Below are positions 48,842 through 59,945 of a stretch of 64,000 nt of DNA, piece by piece. The stretch spans positions 372,001 through 436,000 of the forward strand of contig JAULSN010000016.1 in NCBI GenBank assembly GCA_033439765.1. Direction: 5' to 3'. The position numbers were made by a program, and so were the translations under genes. A model generated the notes under the pieces. The model made no database searches, was not told where the DNA came from, and worked only from the letters and a program-made list of their open reading frames with translations. Positions within the stretch are counted from its first letter, which is position 1; every line of letters begins with the position of its first letter. The stretch is from Lasiosphaeria ovina. Taxonomy: Eukaryota; Ascomycota; Sordariomycetes; Sordariales; Lasiosphaeriaceae.

Positions 48842-49837
48842 TATTTGAACTCCTCCGCGAGAGACGGACGCCTTTCTCAAGCCATCGACTAAGGTGGTCA
48901 GCGGCGGGCACGGAATAGTTTTACCACTACACCTTCAACTACCTCGACTTCAATCAATGATCAAGGAGAGACGGCCGGGTAGCGAGATACCGGGCGTCCA
49001 TCAGTCAAGAACCCCACGACGGAGGAGGTACACGAACTTGACGGATACTTTATAAGAGTCATACAATGACCGCACTATGACCATACCCGGATGTCGAGCG
49101 GAAGGGAAGCATTTTGACAGAGATGAACGTCTTTGCACGCTGGTAAGCCCCCCCAGAGCGCCTGCGTACTCGTAGCACCGCTCACTGACGTGCTGTTCCG
49201 TGAATTGCTAGTCAGCATTCAAGTCTATTGTCGGAAAGTTTACCCCCAGAAACTGGAAACGCGCGGGCAATTCTAAATTGGGCGATTTATCGTTTACAAG
49301 GGTTAATGATCTGGCTGGACATTAGCATTAACTAACACAAACTTGGAAGTAATAAGTAGTAGAGTATTCTTTTTCTTCGTTTTTCTCTGAGCTCTTGACA
49401 CGGGAATGCCATTGAACCGCTCTTACTACCTAAAGTACTCCGTACTATGTAGAGTAGTGTAAATTAGAACTGATTAATTACAAGTTGTGGAATGAAATTA
49501 CGAAGGACAGACTGCCATGGGATGCTTCTGGAAGCCTCTCCAATTGGGCCGACACTGGGTTAGGGTTACTGGGATTACTAATTCGTGGGCTGGTTTGCCC
49601 CACCACGACCCCGGCTTTCGGTGCGATCACGATGGCTACTCTGCCTCGCTGCTGCGAAGCATTTACCACCTTGGCCAACCTCTGTGACGCCGTTGCAAGC
49701 AACTCAAACTCGTGCGTGTAATATTCCCACGGCTCCCTCACCGACCCCCAGAAGCCAGCCAGCAGTTAACAACGAACAGCAACCTACTAGCGCGGTAGCT
49801 AGATCCCTTAGGTCCTTTCCTTCGCCTCTTGCCCACC
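48842..49837. other. Region upstream of thioredoxin gene
   Basis: No gene was recognised. Contains TACTCCGTA at 49436-49444. The last 300 bases, CT-rich near 49805-49835, probably form the thioredoxin promoter and leader. Confidence 0.45.
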
Positions 49838-50278
49838 ATGAGCGAAGACGCGCTGAAGCACATCTCGACCAAGGCCGAATTCGACTCCCTCCTGTCATCC
49901 ACGCGATATGTCGTCGCCGACTTTTACGCCGATTGGTGTGGGCCTTGCAAGATCATTGCGCCAATGTACGCCCAGCTTGCCCGACAACTCTCCATCCCCA
50001 GCTATCTTGCCTTCGCCAAGATCGACGTCGACGCAGTACAGCCAGTTGCCCAAGAATACGGCATCTCTGCCATGCCCTCGTTCCTGTTCTTCAAAGACAG
50101 CAAGCGCGTCGCTGTCAACGGCTCTGCAATCATCCGGGGCGCGGACGCCCAGAGCCTAAACGCTGCAGCCTTGAAACTGGGTCGTCTGGCAAAGGAAAAG
50201 TCAGAGGCTGCTGCCGCTGCTGCCACTGAAGCATCCGCCGAAGCCCCTGCCACACCAACCCTGGATCAAGAGTCATAA
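49838..50278 (+). CDS. Thioredoxin
   Basis: A single exon of 146 residues; the ATG at 49838 has a good context (CCACCATGAG). The thioredoxin fold is complete: VVADFYADWCGPCKIIAP with the redox dithiol C34-G-P-C37, the buried Asp before it, and the cis-Pro in SAMPSFLFF. Residues from about 110 onward are an Ala/Glu-rich tail (AAAAAATEASAEAPA) longer than in the roughly 105-residue minimal thioredoxin. There is no signal peptide or mitochondrial-type presequence, so a cytosolic disulfide reductase reduced by NADPH-thioredoxin reductase is the natural reading. It sits just downstream of the phosphatase pseudogene and upstream of an unrelated basic protein. Confidence 0.94.
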   Translation: MSEDALKHISTKAEFDSLLSSTRYVVADFYADWCGPCKIIAPMYAQLARQLSIPSYLAFAKIDVDAVQPVAQEYGISAMPSFLFFKDSKRVAVNGSAIIRGADAQSLNAAALKLGRLAKEKSEAAAAAATEASAEAPATPTLDQES

Positions 50279-51437
50279 AAGGGGAAGGGGCCAGAGTCAA
50301 ATAAATCGGTTGGGCGCATGCCTAAGAGTATTGCAGCGGCCCGGGAGGCTTTACCAGAGGGCAATCTGCCCAGGCTGGTGATGCTGTTTGGTCATGGGGA
50401 AGGCGGAAGCAAAGCAATGTCCCGCGCTACCTCACTCGGGGCAGGCCTGGGACCCGAGCGGGCTTGTATCTTTATGGATATCTAGTTGCTGGGGACCGGG
50501 TAGTGCCGTGCCGCCCTCAAAAGGCCAGCGCCATGGTTCGGATTCAGGGCCACGCCGCGGCAAGCGGGTCCTTGGAAGTCGATCTGGCAAAATTACAGTA
50601 CCAGGGGATATGTAGGCAAAGACAGAGACTTGCGCTTTTCCCACACAAAAAGGACATGGCCATGGATCTACTCTAGAAACAACTCAATGTTTGATCACGT
50701 CGTCACCACGATGGCAGTGGTAAAAGTCTGAATGGATTTGTATTCATCAATACATTTCTACCTGTCCACCACGTACCTCATCTACAGGTAGCTAGGTAGA
50801 TGCGTTTGCTTTTGAACGAAACAAGAAATTGACTCCCTTCCAAGTCCATCTTGCCCAGGAGCATCTGGTTGATAGATAGGTACTGTACCTAAGTAGATTT
50901 GCTAGTGGCTTGTGACCAACACGGTCAACACGAACTCTTATCACCTGGCGCCTACTTCTGCCCACCTACCCAGCAATATTCCCACCTGAATCTCAATGAC
51001 TTCCGACTCACAAGCTGCCCTGGGAAACCTCCACGTGACTTTTCCCTTGGCTGTTCAGTTACTGACAGTCATCGCACGTGTCGCGTATGGTGGGTTTCGT
51101 GTCTCGGTCGCGGCATCACGCGCCCCCCCCCACAACTGACTCCAATAATCACAAGCATCACATTTCGCACCCCATGCACAAAAGGAAGTGAAAGGCAAAT
51201 CTCCAAGCGCGATATCCCTTTCTAGACAAAAACAAGCTCTTCGAGATGCACAGGGCCGTGGCTGATCTTCGTCTCAATTTGTCCCAGTATCATTAATTAA
51301 TACTGGATACTGTGTCTCCCAGCTCTCTTACCTCCCTTCCTTATCTACTTACCAGCTAGCTACCTATCTGCGCAATCATTGACAACTTGACTTGAGAGAC
51401 CGGTGCAACTTTTTATTAGACCTAGGACAGCGAGACC
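50279..51437. other. Intergenic region
   Basis: No gene was recognised. Short GTAC/CTACCTA-type sequence occurs near 50760-50900. The pyrimidine-rich stretch at about 51310-51370 probably belongs to the promoter or leader of the next gene. Confidence 0.45.
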
Positions 51438-52241
51438 ATGCGTGCCCGAAATTCCCCCCCACCCAAATCGCCGAGTAAATCCTCAAACCGGGGTCGCTCG
51501 CCTACCCGAACAGCACGAGAGTCACCAGAAGTGCTTCATCAACTTGGCCGTGCTGTTCTTGCATATTCGCTAAGAAAGATTAGCGAGCGCACTCGAGATA
51601 AGAGGAGGGAGACGCATTCATCTCGCCAACCGCCTGGTCGAAGAAAGGACATGCCCGATGAGACTGGCGCCCGGGACGAAAGCAGCCGCGGGCCGAGCGC
51701 CAGGAGCGATAGCGGCGAATTGCACAACCTCGTGAGCCAGGTTGCTGTGGGTGTTTTGGCTTTTGGAATTCGGCAATACATGCACCGCCGCCGGGAAGCT
51801 AAGAGAGAGGCGGCAGCGACGGCGAGAAAACCGCAGAGACCAAAAGGCCCAGGCAATCATCGACAGCCAGACCAACAACAACAGCGCGCACTAAGATCCG
51901 CCGCCGACCTAGAGCTTTCCACTGCCATTGATTCACTCACTAAGGAGGTGCAAAATGCCTCGGAATCGATACGACAGTTGGCGTACTCGGCCCCTTCCCA
52001 CCGGGAGTGTGCAGTCCAAGAGGCACTCATCTCCGACGCTGACCGACTCCAAGCATCTCTCGCGAATATCCAGACCAGCGCCAATAATATGATGAACCTT
52101 CACCCCGACTTGAACCGTCCGCCGAATCCTCCCCACAAAAGTAGACGGCGGGAAAGGACGAGATTCGACGAAGGACAGAGGCGGAATGAAGAACCAAGGA
52201 GTCACATCCCGACCCACCCTCGTCGACGGCGGCCATCATGA
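51438..52241 (+). CDS. Basic protein with duplicated helix, unknown function
   Basis: One uninterrupted frame of 267 residues with a good start context (GACCATGCG). I do not recognise the family. The protein is very basic and mostly disordered, but two segments of about 20 residues are related: 33-53 (LHQLGRAVLAYSLRKI) and 95-118 (LHNLVSQVAVGVLAFGIRQY). Both share LHxL, then VLA followed by an aromatic residue, then L/I-R, and both end in a run of Arg/Lys. Each looks like an amphipathic or weakly membrane-embedded helix flanked by positive charge. Two further helices at about 155-183 and 190-220 could form a coiled coil. The tail is RRRRPS. Possibly a membrane-peripheral or nucleic-acid-binding protein; this is speculation. 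The ordered internal duplication supports it being a real gene. Confidence 0.65.
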   Translation: MRARNSPPPKSPSKSSNRGRSPTRTARESPEVLHQLGRAVLAYSLRKISERTRDKRRETHSSRQPPGRRKDMPDETGARDESSRGPSARSDSGELHNLVSQVAVGVLAFGIRQYMHRRREAKREAAATARKPQRPKGPGNHRQPDQQQQRALRSAADLELSTAIDSLTKEVQNASESIRQLAYSAPSHRECAVQEALISDADRLQASLANIQTSANNMMNLHPDLNRPPNPPHKSRRRERTRFDEGQRRNEEPRSHIPTHPRRRRPS

Positions 52242-52683
52242 ACCGGGCTGGGCTGCGGTGGATGTTGTAAGTCTGATATGCGAGTCACGACGCCACACCT
52301 ATGTTAATAATAGCATCAGCTAGCAGGAAGGACTGGAACTTTGTGAAAGCTGCTGCGGCTTAGTTATCTCGGAGGTTGAAAGGTCGATGAGCCTGCCTTT
52401 TTGACCAATTCTACGATATGATACTTAATATTAGCGAAACCATATCTCTTGAACGACGGGGCGAAGATGGCGGTAAACACTCCTAGAAGATAGCAACCGT
52501 AGTTTAACCTAAATCCCTATTTCCTATCATAGCTTGAGATTATTTGAAACAGCCCAGCATTCATTAACAACCCTGAGTGCACCGGAGCACCACCTTGCAA
52601 CAGCATTATCGTCCCCAACATTCATTTCTGAGGAGCGAATCATAGGTACCTGAGGTATGTACATTGCTTTGTGGTCCAACAAG
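52242..52683. other. Convergent intergenic region
   Basis: The 3' flanks of two converging genes. AT-rich; nothing else seen. Confidence 0.5.
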
Positions 52684-52917
52684 TCACGGGGCTGTTGGAG
52701 GGACTGCCCCGTTGTCCGAAGCAGACCGCGAGTCCCTCGAGGTGCCTGACCGTGAGCTATGGCTTCGTCTCCGTTTCTTGTTGGCAAGTCTGATGGAGGC
52801 GTGATAGCGGTAGACGAAGTAAAACAAGACGGCGAGGAAAACAGTCAGCGAGACCCCGACAACGGCACCGATGGTTGCGTTTTGGGTTTGCATCGGCGTG
52901 TCTCGCGTAATTATCAT
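52684..52917 (-). CDS. Small single-pass membrane protein
   Basis: Starting from the ATG at 52917 this encodes 77 residues: a short N-terminal segment with an NAT sequon, one clear transmembrane helix (about residues 15-36, TIGAVVGVSLTVFLAVLFYFV), then a strongly basic stop-transfer segment NKKRRRSHSSRSG and a Ser-rich tail. The same frame is open to an ATG at 53193, which would give 169 residues, but the extra part has no signal peptide and looks like leader sequence. The small GxxxG-like helix start followed by RYH and KKRRR is common in uncharacterised fungal membrane proteins. No function can be assigned. Coding status is moderately supported by the sharply bounded membrane helix and charge distribution. 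Confidence 0.5.
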   Translation of the reverse strand: MIITRDTPMQTQNATIGAVVGVSLTVFLAVLFYFVYRYHASIRLANKKRRRSHSSRSGTSRDSRSASDNGAVPPTAP

Positions 52918-54526
52918 TCCTGGGTTTCGAATATGCAGCCCCGACACGGATGTGGAGCTAGTTGTCGGGGAACATGTTCCCAGGGGCGAAAAAAGTCGGG
53001 CAGCGACTTGTTTGAAGAAGGGTATACTTTGTTCGTGCTGACACGAGGCGTCTTGTTCAAACTTGTGCAGGCGATCGGGGCTTGAAGACTGTGAGACGTG
53101 GAAGAGATAAAAGAGATGAGAAGCGGGCTTGTCCGTATTAGGCTTCTCAAGGAGCAACGCCCGGGGACTTTCAGAGACGAATGGTATGTACATTTTTAAT
53201 AGACTGAAGGGTTTTGTCGAGTATTATTAGGAGATGTAGCAGTTGGGAAGGGGTGATGTTAGAGCAAAGCACCTAAAGGGGCCCGAAGAATCGGCCTAAC
53301 AGTAGAGCAACCATCGCCGTGGTGATAATATTGGGGAAAGATAATGGCGAGAGTCGTGGGCAATGGATAAATGCAAGCGACCAACAACGTACTATTGGGG
53401 GAAAAGAAGCAGAAAGGAAGAGGGGGAAGTGCGCCACCCTGCCTGGAACCGGGCGCATCTAGCGTAGTAATGAGGAATGGGGGGTTTGCAAAAGACTCGC
53501 GTGTGCCGATATAAATTGTCTGATTGACCGGGGACGCTCTGTCACACAAATTATTCGGGATGATGGACTAAAAGGGTAGAGTCACCAGGGATAGTCTCTC
53601 CCTGATAGCCCAAGATAAGCCAAAGACTGCATCTGGGGCTGCGGGGGTGCATTGCAGGCAGTGTGCAGGGTCGGGTAATGTGAGAAGGCAAGTCACGGTC
53701 GTTGCGTGGTGACGGAAAGAACTAGAAGCGAGTCGATTCGTTGGGACATGCCGATTAAGCCACTGCGGCTGCAATCCTTTCATGTACGGGGCAAGGACAA
53801 ATACCTGTGACTGAGCCGTGCTGGCTAGCATTTCTGCATGTCGGCAGATTATTTCTCATGAGTGAGCAGCTATTGTGTCCACACAGTACTGTCCAGGTAC
53901 CCGGCAGGAATCTCCGGCCCCAGGAAGGCTTGGCTTCACTGAAAAATAGAGCGTCCTCTGAGTCGCGCATTGGCTCATTAGACTTTGGGAAGGAGGATGG
54001 ACGGCCCCCATATATAAAGAGAAGGAATGACCCATGGGCGCGAGGTGTAATCGTGCCATAGCAAGTAATCAAATCATGTTCTCATGGGACCCTTGGTGTA
54101 TTGGTGTAATACAGTCGATGAACTTGCTCCCTCGACGATGCGGGGTAAGCCGTGACTGGAACAACATGTTGGAACCAAGGTGTCCTGCAACTGCAGCTGC
54201 AACCTCGAAGGTTTGCAGATACGTCCTGCGTTGCGATTGGCAAGTCTTCGGGATCATTGAGCCCCGCCATTTAATATGAGGCTTCCGAGCTATGAATTCT
54301 GGGCCACTCCTTGCCTATTGATAGCATGGATACCTCGGTGGAGTACCTCGGTGAATGTTGGCCCCTATTACAGGAACTGCACTGATTACCTAACTACCTA
54401 GTTAGCTGCTATTAAATCATCGGGATTCCTCTTTGAAGAGCACGTAGCTTGCCTGGAAAGTTCTCAAGGTATCGGTATCGTAAGAAGTCTATTAATGATC
54501 AAGGAAAATCCCTGCATCTCTACTAG
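52918..54526. other. Intergenic region
   Basis: No gene was recognised apart from the possible N-terminal extension of the small membrane protein (up to 53193). Frames near 53259-53549 and 53755-54072 on the minus strand have no family resemblance. Confidence 0.45.
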
Positions 54527-56152
54527 TCAAACAATCAAGCAGTTACTTCTGATGTCTCGAAGGCCCTGCAACCAGTTTGTTGTCCCGAGTTCTGAATGAA
54601 TTGAAGAAACGTGATCCCTCGCCGCCCAGATGTCTTGTAGCATCTGCATGGCTGTTTGGACATAGCCCCAGGGGCAAACCCAGGGACTTTCCGTCCAAAC
54701 GGTATAAAGTCGGTCGGCGCACCACGCTCGGCGTAAAATATCATTTGTCTGTGCGCCCGCCATGAAGGTAGGCCACACGGTCCCCTTGAGGAGGACGTGA
54801 CCGACTGGGACGGATGACAGGCTGTCCAGTATCTCGCCAACCACGCTCTCCAACTCTGAGAATGGCGGTGCTGACTGTGCCTCGGGAACTGCAAGGAGGA
54901 TGTAAAGGCAAGCGGCAGCTCGATGTGCGGCGGCCAACTTGACACGGACCTCAAGTTCGTCGTGCGCCGAGAGGCCACGAATTTTATGCACCCATCCTCG
55001 AACATCCAGTGCGCGAGCCTGGTGCAAGAGAGAGAGAGCAATCACAATCCTGTCCGTGCCTGCCTCAATTTCGGCGGCACCAGGAGCGCACAGCCGGCTC
55101 GTGGACAGGATGATTTGAAGAATGGGGGGTGGGCAGCAGTGGTAACTATGGGCCTCGGCTCGCTGGAGAACGGCCAATACGTCTACGCCATCTTGTATTG
55201 AATCGGCTATGAACCCAACGCTGCTGATTGTCGAACCGAGGATGCGGTAGGTGAGGCAGTCAGCGGCCATGGCGTCGGCAAGGTATGTTATTGAAGAGCC
55301 TAGTCTCTGGCCCCCGCGCTGGAGGGAAGATATCAAGGTTCCGGCGGCTTCAATATGCGCTTTCCAACCTCCTTTACCCGAGTCGATGAGGTCAAGATTG
55401 ACAAAGAACACAATGGCGGCTAGCACCATGGCTTGGTTGAGAGGAGACGCCCGACCAATGGCCGAGCCAAGAAGCCTGATGGCCCTGTCCTTGGCAACGA
55501 GGGAGTCTAACAGCTCGACACCAGCAGGTACACCCCGGTATCGATGGAGAGTCGCTAGATGCATTGCTGAGGTGGCAATCACGACGGCCTCGAGGAAGTC
55601 AAATGTCCCCATCAGAGGTATCATTGCCCGAAAGGGATTTCTGCCATCTTGGTCGATCGAGACCAAGTCTCGGCAGACCGTGGTCGCAACTGCGTTGCCG
55701 TTAATAGCCACCTAGGCGCATTGTGCAAGACAAGGGGATTTTATTGGAACGGGAGAAACCGGAGAGGACACTGCGCAACGAGAAAGAGACGTACAGTGGT
55801 TGATGTAGTACCTTGACTCTCTGTTGAGGTGATTTAGGAGAGGGTCGACAAGAGACAGACATATGGAAGTCGGCGCAGGCACCGAGGCACCCGCAAATTG
55901 TACCATTGCTTCTTGTCCGGAACCCGAGGGGGAGACGGGCGGCTGGATTCCAGGGGCAAGCTTGCCTCGTGTAGCAGGGCCGTTGGCCCAGCGCAGGACT
56001 AGACCATACCCAAGACATTGCTCACCATTGATGGAGCATTTATGACATGACGGATACGACCGGTCGCAGCGGAGCCGTCGACGTCGGCAGTTATAACACC
56101 GGTCTGTCGTGGTGGGCTCGTTCCGGGCCCGGGCCGGTTGCGGCTTCGTCAT
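54527..56152 (-). CDS. Zn2Cys6 transcription factor with fungal TF domain
   Basis: Two exons, 56152-55795 and 55689-54527, encode 506 residues. The 105-bp intron (GTACGT..CGCAG) joins YYINH to FATTVCRDLVSID. A closer TAG acceptor exists but would run into a stop. The DNA-binding domain is complete: cysteines 19, 22, 29, 36, 39 and 46 with the basic RRRRLR loop. The remainder resembles the Fungal_trans_2 (DUF3468) type, with the landmark NPFRAMIPLM just after the junction and a helical C-terminal region. Such proteins bind CGG triplets and regulate nearby metabolic or transport genes. The gene is divergent from the MFS transporter 1.05 kb away, which is its most likely local target. The intergenic region has a CGG-N4-CCG site. 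Confidence 0.9.
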
Positions 56153-56748
56153 GTCAGATTCGGAGTCGGCAGTGTATAGCTAATTCGCGGGTCCGCGGAA
56201 GGGTACTTTGGAGTGTGAAAACGGCCGCGAGTCTACGTCGAACGACGCTAAGGGTGATCGCAATTTCCATATGTCGGGGCCGTCTTATCCAGTAGCCCTC
56301 GCGATCCGAGTTCTTGATGTTGACAAGACCCGACAACGTAACTGCCCTGGCGTCTAACCCTTGGTGGGGATGCGGTGGAGGGGCACTGGACTTCTGAGAT
56401 GGGATTCGACACACTAGTGTAGCATGGGCGGGTGGACCGCCACCCGCCACAGCGAGAGGAGCTCTGGAGCTAAACCCAAGGCGGAAACAATTCAGCACGT
56501 CTTGCATCAAGCCAGCTAAGCCCCTGAGCTCACCTGGCCCGCGTTATGGAGTGAACGATTCTTGTCCAATCACCAACCGACTAGAGAAGTGCCCAGCGTT
56601 GGTCTTGGGCGGTGAGCCGGCTGACACGGGGAGACTGACAAACCTTGGAAGCCGCTAAAAAGGAGAAGGCTATCAAAAAGATAAGTTCTAGAATCGATCG
56701 GGACCGCACAATAGACAGCTTTTCCGTCCAAGCCCCATCATACCGGAT

Positions 56749-56758
56749 CGGGAAGCCG
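56749..56758. promoter_or_regulatory. Candidate Zn2Cys6 binding site, CGG-N4-CCG
   Basis: CGGGAAGCCG: two CGG half sites in inverted orientation with a four-base gap, the class of site bound by dimeric Zn2Cys6 proteins. One such site in 1 kb can arise by chance, so this is only a candidate. Confidence 0.3.
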
Positions 56759-57013
56759 AGCCGCACATGCTGCATCGATAACCCACTAGATACGCAATAG
56801 GCACCAAATTCTCATAAGATACTGTGACTTCCGATACACAGTATTAGTAATTGTCATCATCGAGTCATCAGCCCTTTTAAGAGTGTCCCGGAAACAAAAG
56901 GAAATCCCAAAAGCCATGTGGAGACGCACCGAGAGCAGGGATGGCTAGCATATCATCGGTGAGCTAGCGAGCCATCAACTAGGCATATGCCTACCTGCTA
57001 CCGCTTCTCTTGT

Positions 57014-57023
57014 TTTATATAAC
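57014..57023 (+). promoter_or_regulatory. TATA-like element for MFS gene
   Basis: TTTATATAAC lies about 190 bp upstream of the transporter ATG, the only such element near it. Confidence 0.35.
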
Positions 57024-57203
57024 AATCCACCCCCTTGTGTCAAACATTTGCCAAAGTGGTCGAAATCCACCAGCATCATTAGCTTCCTCCCACACCAAGG
57101 CACTTTGTCTTCATTGCTTGCCGCCTTTCAGATGGGTTGGAATTGCCAGTTGTCAACCACCCCATGTCACCCTGCTCGCCAGTCACCCCCTCAGCCTCTT
57201 GTC

Positions 57204-58878
57204 ATGGACAAGTCCGAGAACTCGGGAGGCTCGCCAAGACCTGGGGACGTCAAGACACTGGACATTGAACGCCTCGGGCAACACAGGCCCCCGGCATTCC
57301 CGAATCTAATATGCGAGATTATGTTTTGCAGTTCGCTGCTAATCTCTATGCTGATGGCGGTTCGTATAAAACTTCTTCCCTGTCTATTGGACAGACATGT
57401 ACCGCAGTCGCTGACAATTTGTGAAGGAATATTTCATCTCTGGGTTCAATATCGTCTTACCGGAAATTGTCACTACTCTTTCTATCCCTAAAGGCTCTCA
57501 GACATGGCCTGCAAGCGTGTTTTCCCTCGTCACGGGATCATTTCTCCTCCCGTTTGGGCGACTGGCAGATATCCACGGCGCCTATATTGTCTTCACGTTG
57601 GGAATGGCTTGGTTCTGTCTCTGGTGTCTTATTACAGGTTTTAGCCATAACTACAACATGCTCATCGTGGCAAGAGCGCTAGCTGGACTTGGCCCAGCCG
57701 CCTTTCTTCCCGCCAGCGTCATGCTGATTGGCAAGACTTACCGCCCAGGCCCGAGGAAGAACCTCGTATTTGGCCTGTACAGCGCCTTTGCACCCATTGG
57801 CTTCTTTCTTGGCATCATTACCGGCGGCTTGACCGGCGATTTTCTCTCCTGGCGCTGGTATTTCTGGCTGGGATCTATCGTCTTGTTCCTCGCCTCTCTG
57901 ATGTCCTTCATAACCGTCCCCAATGACAGAGCGGAGCTAAAACTCGAAAACAAGAACGTCAAAATAGACTACTGGGGCGTTGCAACGATTGTACCCGCGC
58001 TGGTCTTATTGACATTTGCAATCACCGACGGCAGCCACGCACCAAACGGTTGGGCCACTCCGTACATCATCGTTACCTTTGTCTTAGGTATATTATTTCT
58101 TGGCGGCGCCGTCTATGTGGAGGGGTGGGCTGCGTCGCAGCCCCTTCTCCCTTTTGACTTATTCAAGCCAAGGTACATGAAAAGATTGGCAGTATCGCTT
58201 TTCTTTGCCTACGGGGTGTTCGGCATCTACTTGTTTTACGCTAGTTTGCAGTAAGTTATCCTATATAGAGATTCCAACTTGCGCGGGCTACTTGTCATGT
58301 TGCTAACGAAATTGTGCCGCGTTTCAAGCATTGCTAATGTAATGGGAGCCTCGGAGCTTGTGACCGCCGTCTGGTTTGCTCCAATGGCAGCCGGCGGAAT
58401 TATCCTAGCGACGATTGGAGGATTCACACTACATCTACTTCCAGGCCGGATTTTGCTCATCATATCTGGTGTTGGTAGCGTTGCCAGCGTCCTTCTCTTT
58501 GCCCTGATCCCCGAAGGCGCCAACTACTGGGCATTCGTGTTTCCAGCCATGGTCGGGGCGACCGTGGGCGTTGACATCACCTTTCTCGTATCCAACATTT
58601 TCATCACTGCCAACGTGCCGAGACATAGGCAAGGCCTTGCTGGGGCACTGATATACAGCGTTTTGTTTCTGGGAATAAGCTTCTTCCTAGGTCTTGCAGA
58701 CCTGGCGGTGTCCGAGAGCGAGAAGCGAAGCATCAAGGACAGTCCTAGGGTTGCCTTTTTGTTTGCAATAGCATGCGCTGTGGTGGCGTTATTAATATTC
58801 AGCACAATTAGAATCCCCAAGGCCGAGACGGATTCAACACCAGAGGACTGTCTCACCCAGCCGGGGCACGATAGCTAG
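57204..58878 (+). CDS. MFS transporter, DHA2 drug:H+ antiporter type
   Basis: Three exons, 57204-57359, 57427-58250 and 58329-58878, encode 509 residues. Introns of 67 bp (GTTCGT..GAAG) and 78 bp (GTAAGT..CAAG, with branch point TGCTAAC) keep membrane helices in register (SMLMA/EYFISG and FYASL/HIANVMGASE). After a hydrophilic N terminus of about 35 residues there are about 14 hydrophobic segments. The MFS loop signature GRLADIHGA is at about 96-104, and the RALAGLGPAAFLPASV block at about 135-150 resembles motif C of antiporters. The helices then continue with GLYSAFAPIGFFLGIITGG. The family exports toxic or self-made small molecules by proton antiport at the plasma or vacuolar membrane; the substrate is unknown. 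Divergent from a Zn2Cys6 regulator and ending 86 bp from the stop codon of the convergent KDEL gene. Confidence 0.93.
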
Positions 58879-58964
58879 GCACCTCGCATTTAATAGTTTC
58901 CGTATTGCATTTAGAGTGGTTTATATGTTGCTCGCACGCAAAATTAGAATCTCACCACAACTAG

Positions 58965-59945
58965 TCAGAGTTCGTCTTTGATATGCCCATCCTCGATTTC
59001 CTTCTTTGCCTTTAGTCTTTCTTCCTTCTGGAGTCGTCGCTCATTCCTCCTCACGGTACGATGCAACCGCTCCCACATTAGACGCGCCCTCTTGCCATCT
59101 TCGGTCTCCGTCACAGCCATTGCTTCAATTTTGAAAGTAATGTCGCGTTTCCCGAGATCCCGTTGGGGTTTTGTATGGTCCACTGGCCATGCAAGAATGG
59201 AGTGATCTACGGCCTGCGGTCTGTATTTATCGAGATTATTAAACTCACCTAGAGGAAAATGGAGTTAGCTTATAATGAAAGCGTGCTTGAGTAAGGTGCG
59301 GAGATTTAACTTGCGTTCGCATCGGCTTCCCTCAGCTACCCAAAGAGGCAATATCTCGTATATTGCTCCAGCTGGAAACACCACAATCTTATCCTTATCC
59401 TCGATGATAGGGACCCCTTCCGCCACGGTTGTGTGGTCGGCCGCGGGAGATGTTGGTTGTGGCTTCACTGTGGCGAGTATTTTGTCTCCCTCCTTCTTTG
59501 GCTTCTCAAAGACGCCATATAGCCACTTATTATCATTTGTCACGCTGATGTCTTGCTGCTGAGCCTCGATCCAGTGCCTGACATAGCCTGGAACTTCGCT
59601 GTACTCCATGACGACAATCTCGCGGTCTTTGCCCTTGTGGTCGACACCGTCCCAACTACCCACAAAGGCTCTCTGGGCAAGGAAGTACTCAATGGCCTCT
59701 TGCCAGGGAGCCAAGCCAGTTGGAGGTTGCTCCGGAAGATCTGTGAGCTTGTACATCTTGGCGTGGAACTCGCGCTCAACCCTGCAGTTCACGTGAAACC
59801 CTCCGGGATCCGATCCGTCGTCTGGGAAAGGGCGTGACCACTTGAAGCTGTCGACCACGCCATGTTCGAAAACATCCCAATTGATTGCTCCTAGAGCGGG
59901 CCTGCCTAGGATTAAAGAAAGTGTGGCGGAAAGTGCGGTCTTCAT
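58965..59945 (-). CDS. Signal-peptide protein ending in KDEL, likely ER-resident
   Basis: Two exons, 59945-59315 and 59248-58965, encode 304 residues. The N terminus (MKTALSATLSLILGRPALGA) looks like a signal peptide, and the last residues are GHIKDEL, the ER retrieval signal. The unspliced frame ends at 59265, so the KDEL is reached only by splicing. The best join uses a GC-AG intron of 66 bp (donor GCAAGT, acceptor CTCTAG), giving SRCEREFNNLDKYRP; no GT donor has the right phase for that acceptor. A weaker alternative is GTAGCT to GTGAG. The lumenal part has two Cys (VNC and SRC) and no domain I recognise. The C-terminal region is a charged helix (RLHRTVRRNERRLQKEERLKAKK). Probably a soluble ER protein of unknown role. 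Having both ends of the secretory signal pair in one predicted product supports the model. Confidence 0.72.

Larger units (their letters stand above)
56153..57203. promoter_or_regulatory. Divergent promoter region, regulator and transporter
   Basis: The 1.05-kb region separating the start codons of the Zn2Cys6 regulator (leftward) and the MFS transporter (rightward). No coding frame is convincing here. It includes a CGG-N4-CCG pair and a TATA-like element close to the transporter side. A shared regulatory region is inferred from the arrangement alone. Confidence 0.5.

Noticed and set aside
59265..59945. Reading the KDEL gene as a single exon ending at 59265
   Set aside because: It would leave a short unrelated frame ending in KDEL just downstream. 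The spliced model links the signal peptide with the KDEL and removes the odd tail.
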